From contig JASLAI010000218.1 of NCBI GenBank assembly GCA_030147225.1, positions 1 to 6,701 of the forward strand: 6,701 bases of DNA, given 5' to 3'. Below the pieces are notes generated by a model. That model made no database searches, was not told the origin of the DNA, and saw nothing but the letters and a program-made list of their open reading frames with translations. The translations under genes and the position numbers were made by a program. This document shows, in pieces, positions 1-6,018 of the stretch. The DNA is from Planococcus sp. (in: firmicutes). Lineage in GTDB: Bacteria; Bacillota; Bacilli; Bacillales_A; Planococcaceae. Every line of letters begins with the position of its first letter. Within the stretch, counting starts at the first letter, position 1.

Positions 1-141
1 GTCAATTCTTTATTGCAGATGGTATCAACAGCCATCGCGAATCAAGTGACAAACAACATCATCACTGAAACAGGCGGCGACTTGCTTCGCGGCGAAACCG
101 GTTCAAAAGTCCGCAACGACACACCAGGAAGCTGCGATTAA
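1..141 (+). CDS. ricA: RicA (YmcA) C-terminal part, Ric complex subunit
   Basis: Frame 1 is open from the left edge to TAA at 139-141 and encodes 46 residues; the start lies outside the window. The segment around QVTNNIIT, GGDLL and GETGSK closely resembles the C-terminus of Bacillus subtilis RicA/YmcA as I remember it, including a cysteine next to the end (C45 of the 46 visible residues). In the family, RicA (YlbF/YmcA superfamily, mostly helical) forms a cytoplasmic complex with RicF (YlbF) and RicT (YaaT). That complex carries Fe-S clusters, assists RNase Y-dependent mRNA processing, and influences biofilm formation and competence. The terminal cysteine is a plausible cluster ligand, which is inference from the family. 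The next gene is mutS, as in Bacillus except that cotE is missing. A structured repeat array begins 1 nt after the stop codon, and the first terminator-like hairpin is about 440 nt further on, so the mRNA probably has a long structured 3' end. Identity is fairly sure despite the short length. Confidence 0.88.
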   Translation, partial: VNSLLQMVSTAIANQVTNNIITETGGDLLRGETGSKVRNDTPGSCD

Positions 142-142
142 T

Positions 143-263
143 AAGAAAAGCGGAGGTGCCCATGTAGCTTCGACAGGCTTAAGGCAGACCGGCAATGTGG
201 CGTTTTGTGCCACAGGGTCGGGTTGACTTAAGATCCCGAGAAGCTGGGCACCGGAGTCTGGAC
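143..263 (+). repeat. Palindromic repeat unit 1 (diverged copy)
   Basis: This is a ~121-bp unit starting AAGAAAAGCGGA and ending CTGGAC, the same ends as the two units after it, but its interior is diverged. It folds on itself in nested arms: GGTGCCCA (155-162) with TGGGCACC (245-252), AGCTTC (166-171) with GAAGCT (240-245), CTTAAG (178-183) with CTTAAG (227-232), and TGTGGC (196-201) with GCCACA (209-214) around a 7-nt loop. The second and third arms occupy the same places as in units 2 and 3 but use different bases that still pair. Extragenic palindromes of this general look (AAAGCGGAAGCG...CGCTGGAGCTGGAC) recur in Bacillaceae and Planococcaceae genomes as I recall. I know no firmly established function, and I assign no family name. 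Confidence 0.85.
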
Positions 264-386
264 AAAGAAAAGCGGAAGCGATCCTCTAGACCCGACAGGC
301 ATAAGGCACTTTGGCTGTGCGGCGTTTCTTCAGCCGCATTGCCAGAGGGACTTATGACCCCGAGGGTCTGATCGCTGGAACTGGAC
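264..386 (+). repeat. Palindromic repeat unit 2 (123 bp)
   Basis: The unit starts AAAGAAAAGCGGAAGCG and ends CGCTGGAACTGGAC. Nested arms are AGCGATC (277-283) with GATCGCT (370-376), AGACCC (288-293) with GGGTCT (364-369), CATAAG (300-305) with CTTATG (351-356), TGGC (312-315) with GCCA (341-344), and TGCGGC (318-323) with GCCGCA (333-338) around a 9-nt loop. A 4-nt bulge (284-287) sits on the left side only. GGCTG (313-317) could alternatively pair with CAGCC (331-335), which would compete with the top stem. The unit abuts unit 3 directly and matches it at 119 of 123 positions. Confidence 0.93.
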
Positions 387-509
387 AAAGAAAAGCGGAA
401 GCGATCGTCTAGACCCGACAGGCATAAGGCACTTTGGCTGTGCGGCGTCTCTTCAGCCGCATTGCCAGAGGGACTTATGACCCCGAGGGTCTGATCGCTG
501 GAGCTAGAC
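387..509 (+). repeat. Palindromic repeat unit 3 (123 bp)
   Basis: This is a head-to-tail copy of unit 2 with the same length and the same arms, shifted by exactly 123 bases. I count four differences: C284/G407 in the bulge, T326/C449 in the apical loop, and A380/G503 and G383/A506 in the tail after the outermost stem. No stem base differs. The near-identity points to recent duplication or to homogenisation by recombination. Confidence 0.93.
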
Positions 510-534
510 AAAGAAAAAAGCGGAAACGGCCGTT
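510..534 (+). repeat. Truncated fourth repeat copy
   Basis: The array's leading sequence recurs as AAAGAAAAAAGCGGAAACGG directly after unit 3, with two extra A residues, and then no full palindrome follows. The short self-complementary AACGGCCGTT (525-534) and AGCGCT (549-554) may be remnants of the arms of a degenerate unit. From about 555 to 578 I see nothing recognisable. Fragment status is clear from the shared leader; its right boundary is uncertain. Confidence 0.6.
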
Positions 535-578
535 AGTGATCAATAGTAAGCGCTAATTGAACCTAACCAATCAGCATT

Positions 579-611
579 AAACTGAAAGAGCTAAAGCTCT
601 TTCAGTTTTTT
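579..611 (+). terminator. Strong intrinsic terminator upstream of mutS
   Basis: A perfect 13-bp stem joins AAACTGAAAGAGC (579-591) to GCTCTTTCAGTTT (596-608) across a TAAA loop, followed by a T-run from 606 to 611 and then CTTTT. The T-run lies on the + strand only, so it should stop rightward transcription coming from ricA through the repeat array and insulate mutS. Confidence 0.93.
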
Positions 612-629
612 CTTTTCCGTCTTGATTTT

Positions 630-638
630 TGGTATAAT
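630..638 (+). promoter_or_regulatory. Extended -10 promoter of mutS
   Basis: TGGTATAAT is a perfect extended -10 element (TGnTATAAT, hexamer 633-638). No good -35 is present: the place about 17 bp upstream is the T-rich tail of the terminator (TCTTTT, 611-616), which is usual for extended -10 promoters. Transcription would start near A645, giving a leader of about 31 nt before the mutS ATG. Confidence 0.75.
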
Positions 639-661
639 GGAGAAACGACGAATCGATTTTG

Positions 662-668
662 AAAGAGG
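662..668 (+). promoter_or_regulatory. Ribosome binding site that fixes the mutS start
   Basis: AAAGAGG ends 7 nt before ATG at 676. The frame is open upstream to a TTG at 622, but that codon has no such site and lies upstream of the predicted transcript start. Confidence 0.8.
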
Positions 669-675
669 TTTTAAA

Positions 676-3207
676 ATGGCACCGACACCGATGATGCAAC
701 AATATTTTCAAGTAAAGTCCGAATACTTGGACGCGTTTTTATTTTTCCGCATGGGCGATTTCTATGAGTTATTTTACGACGATGCCATCAACGCATCGCA
801 AATTTTGGAAATTACGCTGACGAGCCGTGGTGGAACTGGAGATGACCGAATTCCGATGTGCGGTGTTCCCCATCATGCAGCGAAAAATTACATCGATCAA
901 TTAATACTGAAAGGCCATAAGGTGGCAATCTGCGAACAAGTAGAAGATCCGAAAACGGCTAAAGGAGTCGTCAAGCGTGAAGTGGTGCGCCTCGTTACCC
1001 CAGGTACGCATACAGAAGGAAAGAGTGTCGATTCCAAATCGAATGTGTTTTTAGCGGCTGCTGATGAGCTCGCAGACGGTTTTGGTTTATCCTATATCGA
1101 CATCAGTACGGGGGAAGCCACAGCGACATATATAATGGGAACGGAGAAAGCACTGTTGCAGGAATTGCAATCCTTGAATATCCGCGAACTCGTGGTTTCA
1201 GAACAGTTATTTGTCTTGCTGACTGAAGAAGAACAGGATTTGGTTCTATCCATTGAGACGATGGAAGATGCTTACCCGACAGCGCCAGCGCAAGTAGCTG
1301 CTTGCCCGGAAGATCTCCAGATGAGCTGCCACCGTTTGCTGACGTATATTGCCCGCACGCAAAAACAATCACTCGATCATATCCAAGCATTTACTTATAA
1401 AGAAAACAATCAATTACTCAGCATTGATTTTCATTCGAAACGCAATTTGGAATTGCTGCAGTCAATTCGCGGCGCTGAAACGAAAGGGACGCTGCTTTGG
1501 CTCTTAGATGAAACCGTGACGGCAATGGGAAGCCGGAAGCTGAAACAATGGCTGCACCAGCCTCTTGCGAACAAGCGGATGATCGAAGAACGCCAGCAAA
1601 TGGTAGCAGCTTTGATCGATCAGTATTTCGTGCGTATAGAGCTCCAAGGGCTGTTGAAGGAAGTTTATGACCTAGAACGGTTATCCGGACGTATTGCCTT
1701 TGGCAGTGCCAGTGGACGCGACTTGGCGCAGCTTCGGAGTTCCTTAGAGAAAGTGCCGGCGCTCATTGAAGAATTAGCCAGTTCCGGCAGCCCGGCATTA
1801 GTTGAGTTCAGCGGGAAATTGGACCGTTGTGTTGAAGTATGTGAGTTGCTGCAAGCCATCAGCGAGAATCCGCCTTTGTCTTCGAAAGAAGGCGGTGTTA
1901 TCCGTGATGGATTCCATCAGCAATTGGATGAATACCGGGATGCCTCCCGAAACGGCAAAGACTGGATTGCAGAACTTGAACAGAAAGAGCGTAAATTGAC
2001 CGGCATCAAATCCTTGAAGATCGGCTATAATCGAATATTTGGCTATTACATCGAAATCTCTAAAGCCAATATGCATTTAGCCGATTTGGAGCGGTATGAC
2101 CGGAAGCAGACCTTGGCAAACGCCGAACGCTATACAACTCCTGAACTGAAAGAAAAAGAAGCTTTAATCTTAACGGCTGAAGAAGAAAGCTTATCGCTTG
2201 AATATGACTTGTTCGTAGCAATCAGAGACGAAGTGAAACAGTATATTTCACGTATTCAACGCTTGTCTTCTTCACTCAGCGGCTTGGATGTCTTTTTAAG
2301 TTTTGCCAATGTAGCGGAAAAATACCGTTTCGTGAAACCGGAGTTTAATGATTCAACCGAAATTTCCATCATCGAAGGGCGCCATCCGGTCGTTGAAAAA
2401 ATGCTCAACAAGCAGCATTATGTACCAAATGACTGTGTGTTGGCGGAAGATAAGAACATGCTGTTGATTACTGGGCCGAATATGTCGGGTAAAAGTACGT
2501 ACATGCGGCAAGTTGCGTTGACGATTGTGCTGGCGCAGATTGGCAGTTATGTTCCGGCCGAATCAGCTAATTTGCCGATTGTCGATCAGATTTTCACACG
2601 TATCGGAGCAGCGGATGACCTGGTTTCGGGACAAAGTACCTTCATGGTCGAGATGCTTGAGTCGCAATATGCAATTACCCATGCAACGAAGAACAGTTTA
2701 TTGCTGTTCGACGAAATTGGCCGAGGCACTTCGACGTACGACGGCATGGCACTTGCCCAATCAATGATTGAGTATATCCACAGAGAAATCGGTGCCAATA
2801 CCCTCTTCTCCACTCACTATCATGAATTGACGGCATTGGAAAACTCACTCGAAAAGCTGCACAATGTCCATGTCGCAGCAATGGAACAATCCGGCAAGGT
2901 GGTATTTCTCCACAAAGTAAAAAAAGGGCCAGCAGACAAAAGTTACGGGATTCATGTTGCCGAACTGGCTAATTTGCCGGAACCGATATTGGCACGTGCC
3001 CGTGAGTTGCTGAAAACCTTTGAAGAAGATAAAAAGAAACAGCCAAAAACAATTGAGCAATTATCGTTTTTTGACGATACAGATACTGAAAAAGATGAAA
3101 TCCTGCAGACCATTAAAGACGTTCAAGTATCCGCGATGACGCCGCTTCAAGCGCTGCAAATGCTTAATGACCTGCAGCAGAAGTTGACGGACAAAGTTAA
3201 TCAGTAA
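676..3207 (+). CDS. mutS: DNA mismatch repair protein MutS
   Basis: The 843-residue protein is the mismatch sensor of DNA repair. It is an ATPase that clamps on mispaired DNA as a dimer and recruits MutL. Domain I near the N-terminus carries the mismatch-wedging Phe-x-Glu motif (F29-Y30-E31 in GDFYELF). The connector, core and clamp domains span roughly residues 125-540. The ATPase domain has Walker A GPNMSGKST (600-608), Walker B LLFDE ending at D679-E680, followed by GRGTS, and the STHYHEL switch (712-718). QLSFF (795-799) near the C-terminus matches the beta-clamp-binding peptide known in MutS. The length is close to the Bacillus protein (about 858). I chose ATG 676 because MAPTPMMQQY aligns with known MutS N-termini, a ribosome site precedes it, and the 54 nt of upstream open frame contain the promoter. 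The gene has its own promoter behind a terminator and is followed 11 nt later by mutL. Nothing looks broken. Confidence 0.98.
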   Translation: MAPTPMMQQYFQVKSEYLDAFLFFRMGDFYELFYDDAINASQILEITLTSRGGTGDDRIPMCGVPHHAAKNYIDQLILKGHKVAICEQVEDPKTAKGVVKREVVRLVTPGTHTEGKSVDSKSNVFLAAADELADGFGLSYIDISTGEATATYIMGTEKALLQELQSLNIRELVVSEQLFVLLTEEEQDLVLSIETMEDAYPTAPAQVAACPEDLQMSCHRLLTYIARTQKQSLDHIQAFTYKENNQLLSIDFHSKRNLELLQSIRGAETKGTLLWLLDETVTAMGSRKLKQWLHQPLANKRMIEERQQMVAALIDQYFVRIELQGLLKEVYDLERLSGRIAFGSASGRDLAQLRSSLEKVPALIEELASSGSPALVEFSGKLDRCVEVCELLQAISENPPLSSKEGGVIRDGFHQQLDEYRDASRNGKDWIAELEQKERKLTGIKSLKIGYNRIFGYYIEISKANMHLADLERYDRKQTLANAERYTTPELKEKEALILTAEEESLSLEYDLFVAIRDEVKQYISRIQRLSSSLSGLDVFLSFANVAEKYRFVKPEFNDSTEISIIEGRHPVVEKMLNKQHYVPNDCVLAEDKNMLLITGPNMSGKSTYMRQVALTIVLAQIGSYVPAESANLPIVDQIFTRIGAADDLVSGQSTFMVEMLESQYAITHATKNSLLLFDEIGRGTSTYDGMALAQSMIEYIHREIGANTLFSTHYHELTALENSLEKLHNVHVAAMEQSGKVVFLHKVKKGPADKSYGIHVAELANLPEPILARARELLKTFEEDKKKQPKTIEQLSFFDDTDTEKDEILQTIKDVQVSAMTPLQALQMLNDLQQKLTDKVNQ

Positions 3208-3211
3208 GGAG
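3206..3211 (+). promoter_or_regulatory. mutL ribosome binding site overlapping mutS stop
   Basis: AAGGAG begins inside the mutS TAA stop codon (3205-3207) and ends 7 nt before the mutL ATG at 3219. This near-consensus site supports the start and allows coupled translation of the two repair proteins. Confidence 0.85.
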
Positions 3212-3218
3212 TGAGACC

Positions 3219-5027
3219 ATGGGCATCATTCGATTGATGGACGAACCTCTATCCAATAAAATAGCCGCTGGTGAAGTAGTAGAGCGTCCAACTTCGGTCG
3301 TCAAGGAGTTGGTGGAAAATGCAATCGATGCCGGCAGCACAGCTGTTGAAGTAATGCTGATCGAAGCAGGGCTGACATCCATCCAAATCATCGACAATGG
3401 TGCCGGAATGGATGCCGATGATGCGTTGCTGTCGTTTTCCCGACACGCTACCAGCAAAATAGCCAATGAACACGATTTATTCCGGATACGGACACTTGGA
3501 TTCCGTGGAGAAGCGTTGGCCAGTATAGCTTCGGTGTCCAAAGTGACCTTGCATACATCAAATGGTACGAGCGGAACCTTTGTCCAAATGGAAGGCGGTC
3601 GTTTAACCGAGCACCGTGCCGGTTCCTTAAGAAAAGGAACGGATATCAAAATCGATCAGTTGTTTTTCAATACCCCTGCACGCTTGAAATACATGAAAAC
3701 GCTGCAGACAGAGCTTGGCCACACGATTGATTTATTGAACCGGTTCGCATTGAGCTATCCGGGAATCGCTTTTAAATTGACGCACGATGGCAGAACCATT
3801 CTGCAAACCTCAGGCAGCGGTGAGATCAAACGTGTACTTGCAGATATATACGGGGTGGCGATTGCCAAGAAAATGATTCCGTTCGAAGGGGAGTCGCACG
3901 ATTACAAAGTATCCGGCTTTGCATCGCTTCCTGAAATCACCCGTGCCAATAAAAACTATATTTCCTTGTTCGTCAATGGCCGGTGGGTTAAGCATTACGC
4001 CATTGCCAATACGGTACACAGGGCGTATCATACTTTTTTGCCGCTCGAGCGGCAGCCGATTGTTGTGTTGAATATTGAAGGCGATCCTTACTTGACGGAT
4101 GTCAATGTTCACCCGTCCAAGCAGCAGATTCGTTTGAGCAAAGAAAAAGAATTGATGGACTTGATTCACGAGACGATTCGGCGAACCATCAGTGCGGTCG
4201 TTCGTGCGCCGGTTATCGAAAAGCCGAAACCGGCCAAACAAGTACCGACTAAGCAGTTGGATCTCTGGAAAAGCTCGTTTACTGTCCAGGAGCCAAAGCA
4301 GCCATTGCCCGAACAACCGGTGGCAGAAGAAGAGCCTCAATTGCCGCTGGAAAAAGAAGTTGAATTTGTTCAGCAGGACCCGGTGCCGGTTGAAGAAAAG
4401 CTGCCACCTATAGAAGAGCCTGAAGAAGATGACAGCCCTCAATTTCCCGAACTGGAAGTAGTGGGCCAAATACACGGCACCTATATCGTGGCACAGAGCA
4501 ACGATGGGTTTTACCTGATCGATCAGCATGCTGCACAAGAGCGTATCAAATACGAATATTTCCGGGAAAAAGTAGGGGATATCGACAGCAATGAACGGCA
4601 GTCGCTGTTATTGCCGTTGACTTTTCACTACAGTCGTGACGAAGCTTTGCGCTTAAAAGATAATTTAAGTACTTTATTTGAAAGTGGCGTGTTTCTTGAA
4701 GAATTTGGGGATACTTCATTTATAGTCCGTGAATACCCAACATGGTTCCCAAAAGGCTTTGAACAGGAGATTATTGAAGATTTGATTGAACAGGTACTGA
4801 CTGAACGTAAAGTGGATGTCAAAAAGTTGCGTGAAGACGCAGCCATTATGATGAGCTGCAAGCGGTCCATCAAAGCCAACCATTTTCTGCAAAAGCACGA
4901 TATGGAAAGGCTGCTGACGGATCTGAAAGGAGCGGAGCAGCCATTCACCTGCCCACATGGCCGTCCCGTCATCATTCATTTTAAGACATATGATGTTGAA
5001 AAAATGTTTAAACGGGTCATGAATTAA
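3219..5027 (+). CDS. mutL: DNA mismatch repair endonuclease MutL
   Basis: The 602-residue protein is activated by MutS and nicks the error-containing strand. The N-terminal GHKL ATPase shows the catalytic E30 with N34 (KELVEN), DNGAGM (59-64), RHATSK (75-80), GFRGEAL (94-100) and DVNVHPSK (294-301). A Pro/Glu-rich linker covers about 332-415. The C-terminal dimerisation and endonuclease domain has the full metal site: DQHA-x2-E-x4-E (D435, H437, E441, E446), SCKRSIK around C547, and CPHGRP (C578, H580). This identifies the nicking type used by bacteria without MutH. Q461-SLLLP matches the QxxLxP-type clamp-binding motif described for MutL C-terminal domains, and Q346-LDLW in the linker resembles a second clamp peptide. 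The protein is somewhat shorter than Bacillus MutL (about 627), and the linker is the likely place of the difference. It is co-transcribed with mutS. No terminator is visible after it. Confidence 0.98.
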   Translation: MGIIRLMDEPLSNKIAAGEVVERPTSVVKELVENAIDAGSTAVEVMLIEAGLTSIQIIDNGAGMDADDALLSFSRHATSKIANEHDLFRIRTLGFRGEALASIASVSKVTLHTSNGTSGTFVQMEGGRLTEHRAGSLRKGTDIKIDQLFFNTPARLKYMKTLQTELGHTIDLLNRFALSYPGIAFKLTHDGRTILQTSGSGEIKRVLADIYGVAIAKKMIPFEGESHDYKVSGFASLPEITRANKNYISLFVNGRWVKHYAIANTVHRAYHTFLPLERQPIVVLNIEGDPYLTDVNVHPSKQQIRLSKEKELMDLIHETIRRTISAVVRAPVIEKPKPAKQVPTKQLDLWKSSFTVQEPKQPLPEQPVAEEEPQLPLEKEVEFVQQDPVPVEEKLPPIEEPEEDDSPQFPELEVVGQIHGTYIVAQSNDGFYLIDQHAAQERIKYEYFREKVGDIDSNERQSLLLPLTFHYSRDEALRLKDNLSTLFESGVFLEEFGDTSFIVREYPTWFPKGFEQEIIEDLIEQVLTERKVDVKKLREDAAIMMSCKRSIKANHFLQKHDMERLLTDLKGAEQPFTCPHGRPVIIHFKTYDVEKMFKRVMN

Positions 5028-5044
5028 GATTTAGATGTGTGAGC

Positions 5045-5072
5045 TTGGGTATTAGTAAAGAATAGATACAAT
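5045..5072 (+). promoter_or_regulatory. Possible weak promoter before the hydrolase gene
   Basis: TTGGGT (5045-5050), a 16-bp gap and TACAAT (5067-5072) resemble a SigA-type promoter inside the 70-nt mutL-hydrolase gap. A start near 5079 would leave a leader of about 19 nt containing the ribosome site. The match is imperfect and could be chance; read-through from mutSL is also possible because no terminator intervenes. Confidence 0.35.
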
Positions 5073-5082
5073 GACTCAGTAT

Positions 5083-5088
5083 GGAGGG
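5083..5088 (+). promoter_or_regulatory. Ribosome binding site of the hydrolase gene
   Basis: GGAGGG ends 9 nt before ATG 5098. Two in-frame ATGs also lie upstream: 5071 lacks a ribosome site, and 5089 directly abuts this one, so 5098 is the best start. Confidence 0.75.
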
Positions 5089-5097
5089 ATGTTGAGA

Positions 5098-6018
5098 ATG
5101 CAAGTAACCAAAGATTATATGCGCGTCTCAGACGAGCATGAACTCTATTATGAGCGCTATGAACCGCCAAGCCCAATTGGCCATGTCCATCTTATTCATG
5201 GAATGGCCGAACATATCGGCCGCTATACGGAATTTGTCGATTATTTGGTATCACTTGGTTTTATCGTCTCTGCTCATGATCAGCGGGGACATGGAAAAAC
5301 TGCAGAACGTAATGGGATGTTAGGGTATTTTGCAGATAACAACGGCTTTGAACGCGTTGTGGAAGATGCTCATGAAGTCATCACGGAATTGCAGCGTGCG
5401 ACCGGCAATTATCCGCTGGTCTTATTTGGCCATAGCATGGGTTCGTTCGTAACTCGCCGTTACATGCAGCTGTATAGCGAAGAGGTTAGCCGTGTGGTTA
5501 TATCGGGTACAGGGGGAGATCCTGGAACTTCAGGGAAGCTTGGGTTAGCTTTGGCTCTTGCAACCGCTAAAACTCAGGGTAAACAGCAGACAAGCAAAAT
5601 GCTTGGAATGCTGACTTTCGGAAGCTTCAATAAACCTTTCGCAGAAGAAGGTTCGTCTTATGCCTGGCTGACAAGAGACAAGGAGGCTGTAGCAAAATAC
5701 GAAGCAGATCCTTGGTGCGGGTTTAAATCGACCAACCAGTTTTACGTAGACTTATTTTCCGGCCTAGCTGTAATCAATAAACCCGCAGAAGTCGACAGAA
5801 TCCGAAAGGACTTACCGGTTTTGCTGATCAGCGGAGCGATGGACCCTGTAGGGGATTTTGGCAATGGTGTCTTCAGCTCAGCCAAGCAATTCAATGACAA
5901 AGGGATGAGTAATGTCAAAGTCTATCTCGCGGAACAGGACCGGCACGAATTGCTGAATGAACTGGATAGCCAATTTCATCTCGAGTTGATTGGGAACTGG
6001 ATGTGCGGCAATGATTGA
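5098..6018 (+). CDS. Alpha/beta hydrolase, lysophospholipase/monoacylglycerol lipase type
   Basis: The 306-residue protein is probably a cytoplasmic serine esterase or lipase; no signal peptide or membrane segment is visible. HGMAEH (34-39) after a hydrophobic strand forms the usual oxyanion region, followed by a DQRGHGK segment typical of the PldB/monoacylglycerol-lipase group. The nucleophile elbow is GHSMG (111-115) with S113. The likely rest of the triad is D249 in SGAMDPVG and H283 in DRHELLNE, so all catalytic residues are present. Between about 140 and 215 lies a cap or lid region that normally sets substrate choice. Family members act on lysophospholipids, monoacylglycerols or other short esters; the substrate cannot be read from sequence, so I give no gene symbol. 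The gene lies 70 nt after mutL and overlaps miaA by 8 nt, so it probably shares a transcript with miaA. Starting at 5071 would add nine residues, but the ribosome site favours 5098. Confidence 0.9.
   Translation: MQVTKDYMRVSDEHELYYERYEPPSPIGHVHLIHGMAEHIGRYTEFVDYLVSLGFIVSAHDQRGHGKTAERNGMLGYFADNNGFERVVEDAHEVITELQRATGNYPLVLFGHSMGSFVTRRYMQLYSEEVSRVVISGTGGDPGTSGKLGLALALATAKTQGKQQTSKMLGMLTFGSFNKPFAEEGSSYAWLTRDKEAVAKYEADPWCGFKSTNQFYVDLFSGLAVINKPAEVDRIRKDLPVLLISGAMDPVGDFGNGVFSSAKQFNDKGMSNVKVYLAEQDRHELLNELDSQFHLELIGNWMCGND

Noticed and set aside
179..511. Minus-strand open frame of 110 codons with a peptide repeated twice
   Set aside because: It is produced by reading the palindromic repeats; the peptide repeat mirrors the 123-bp DNA repeat (41 codons), there is no ribosome site, and the composition is Ser-rich and unlike any family I recognise.
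143..534. Possible CRISPR array
   Set aside because: The units are ~122 bp long, internally palindromic and abut without unique spacers, and no cas genes are near.
143..534. Possible insertion sequence or transposon remnant with transposase
   Set aside because: No transposase-like reading frame and no target-site duplication are visible. A small non-autonomous element remains possible but is not supported beyond the palindromes.
1131..1136. TATAAT inside mutS
   Set aside because: There is no matching -35 about 17 bp upstream and no TG extension. It sits within conserved coding sequence and is probably chance.
3197..3649. Minus-strand open frame of 150 codons opposite the mutL start
   Set aside because: It is antisense to the highly conserved GHKL motifs of MutL and spans the mutS-mutL junction; no independent support.
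3810..4538. Long minus-strand open frame opposite mutL (242 codons)
   Set aside because: It lies wholly inside mutL, whose conserved ATPase and linker region explains the sequence. The antisense product is rich in Phe, Arg and Leu without a recognisable domain, and no promoter or ribosome site supports it.
5028..5097. Terminator between mutL and the hydrolase gene
   Set aside because: No GC-rich stem followed by a T-run is present in this gap.
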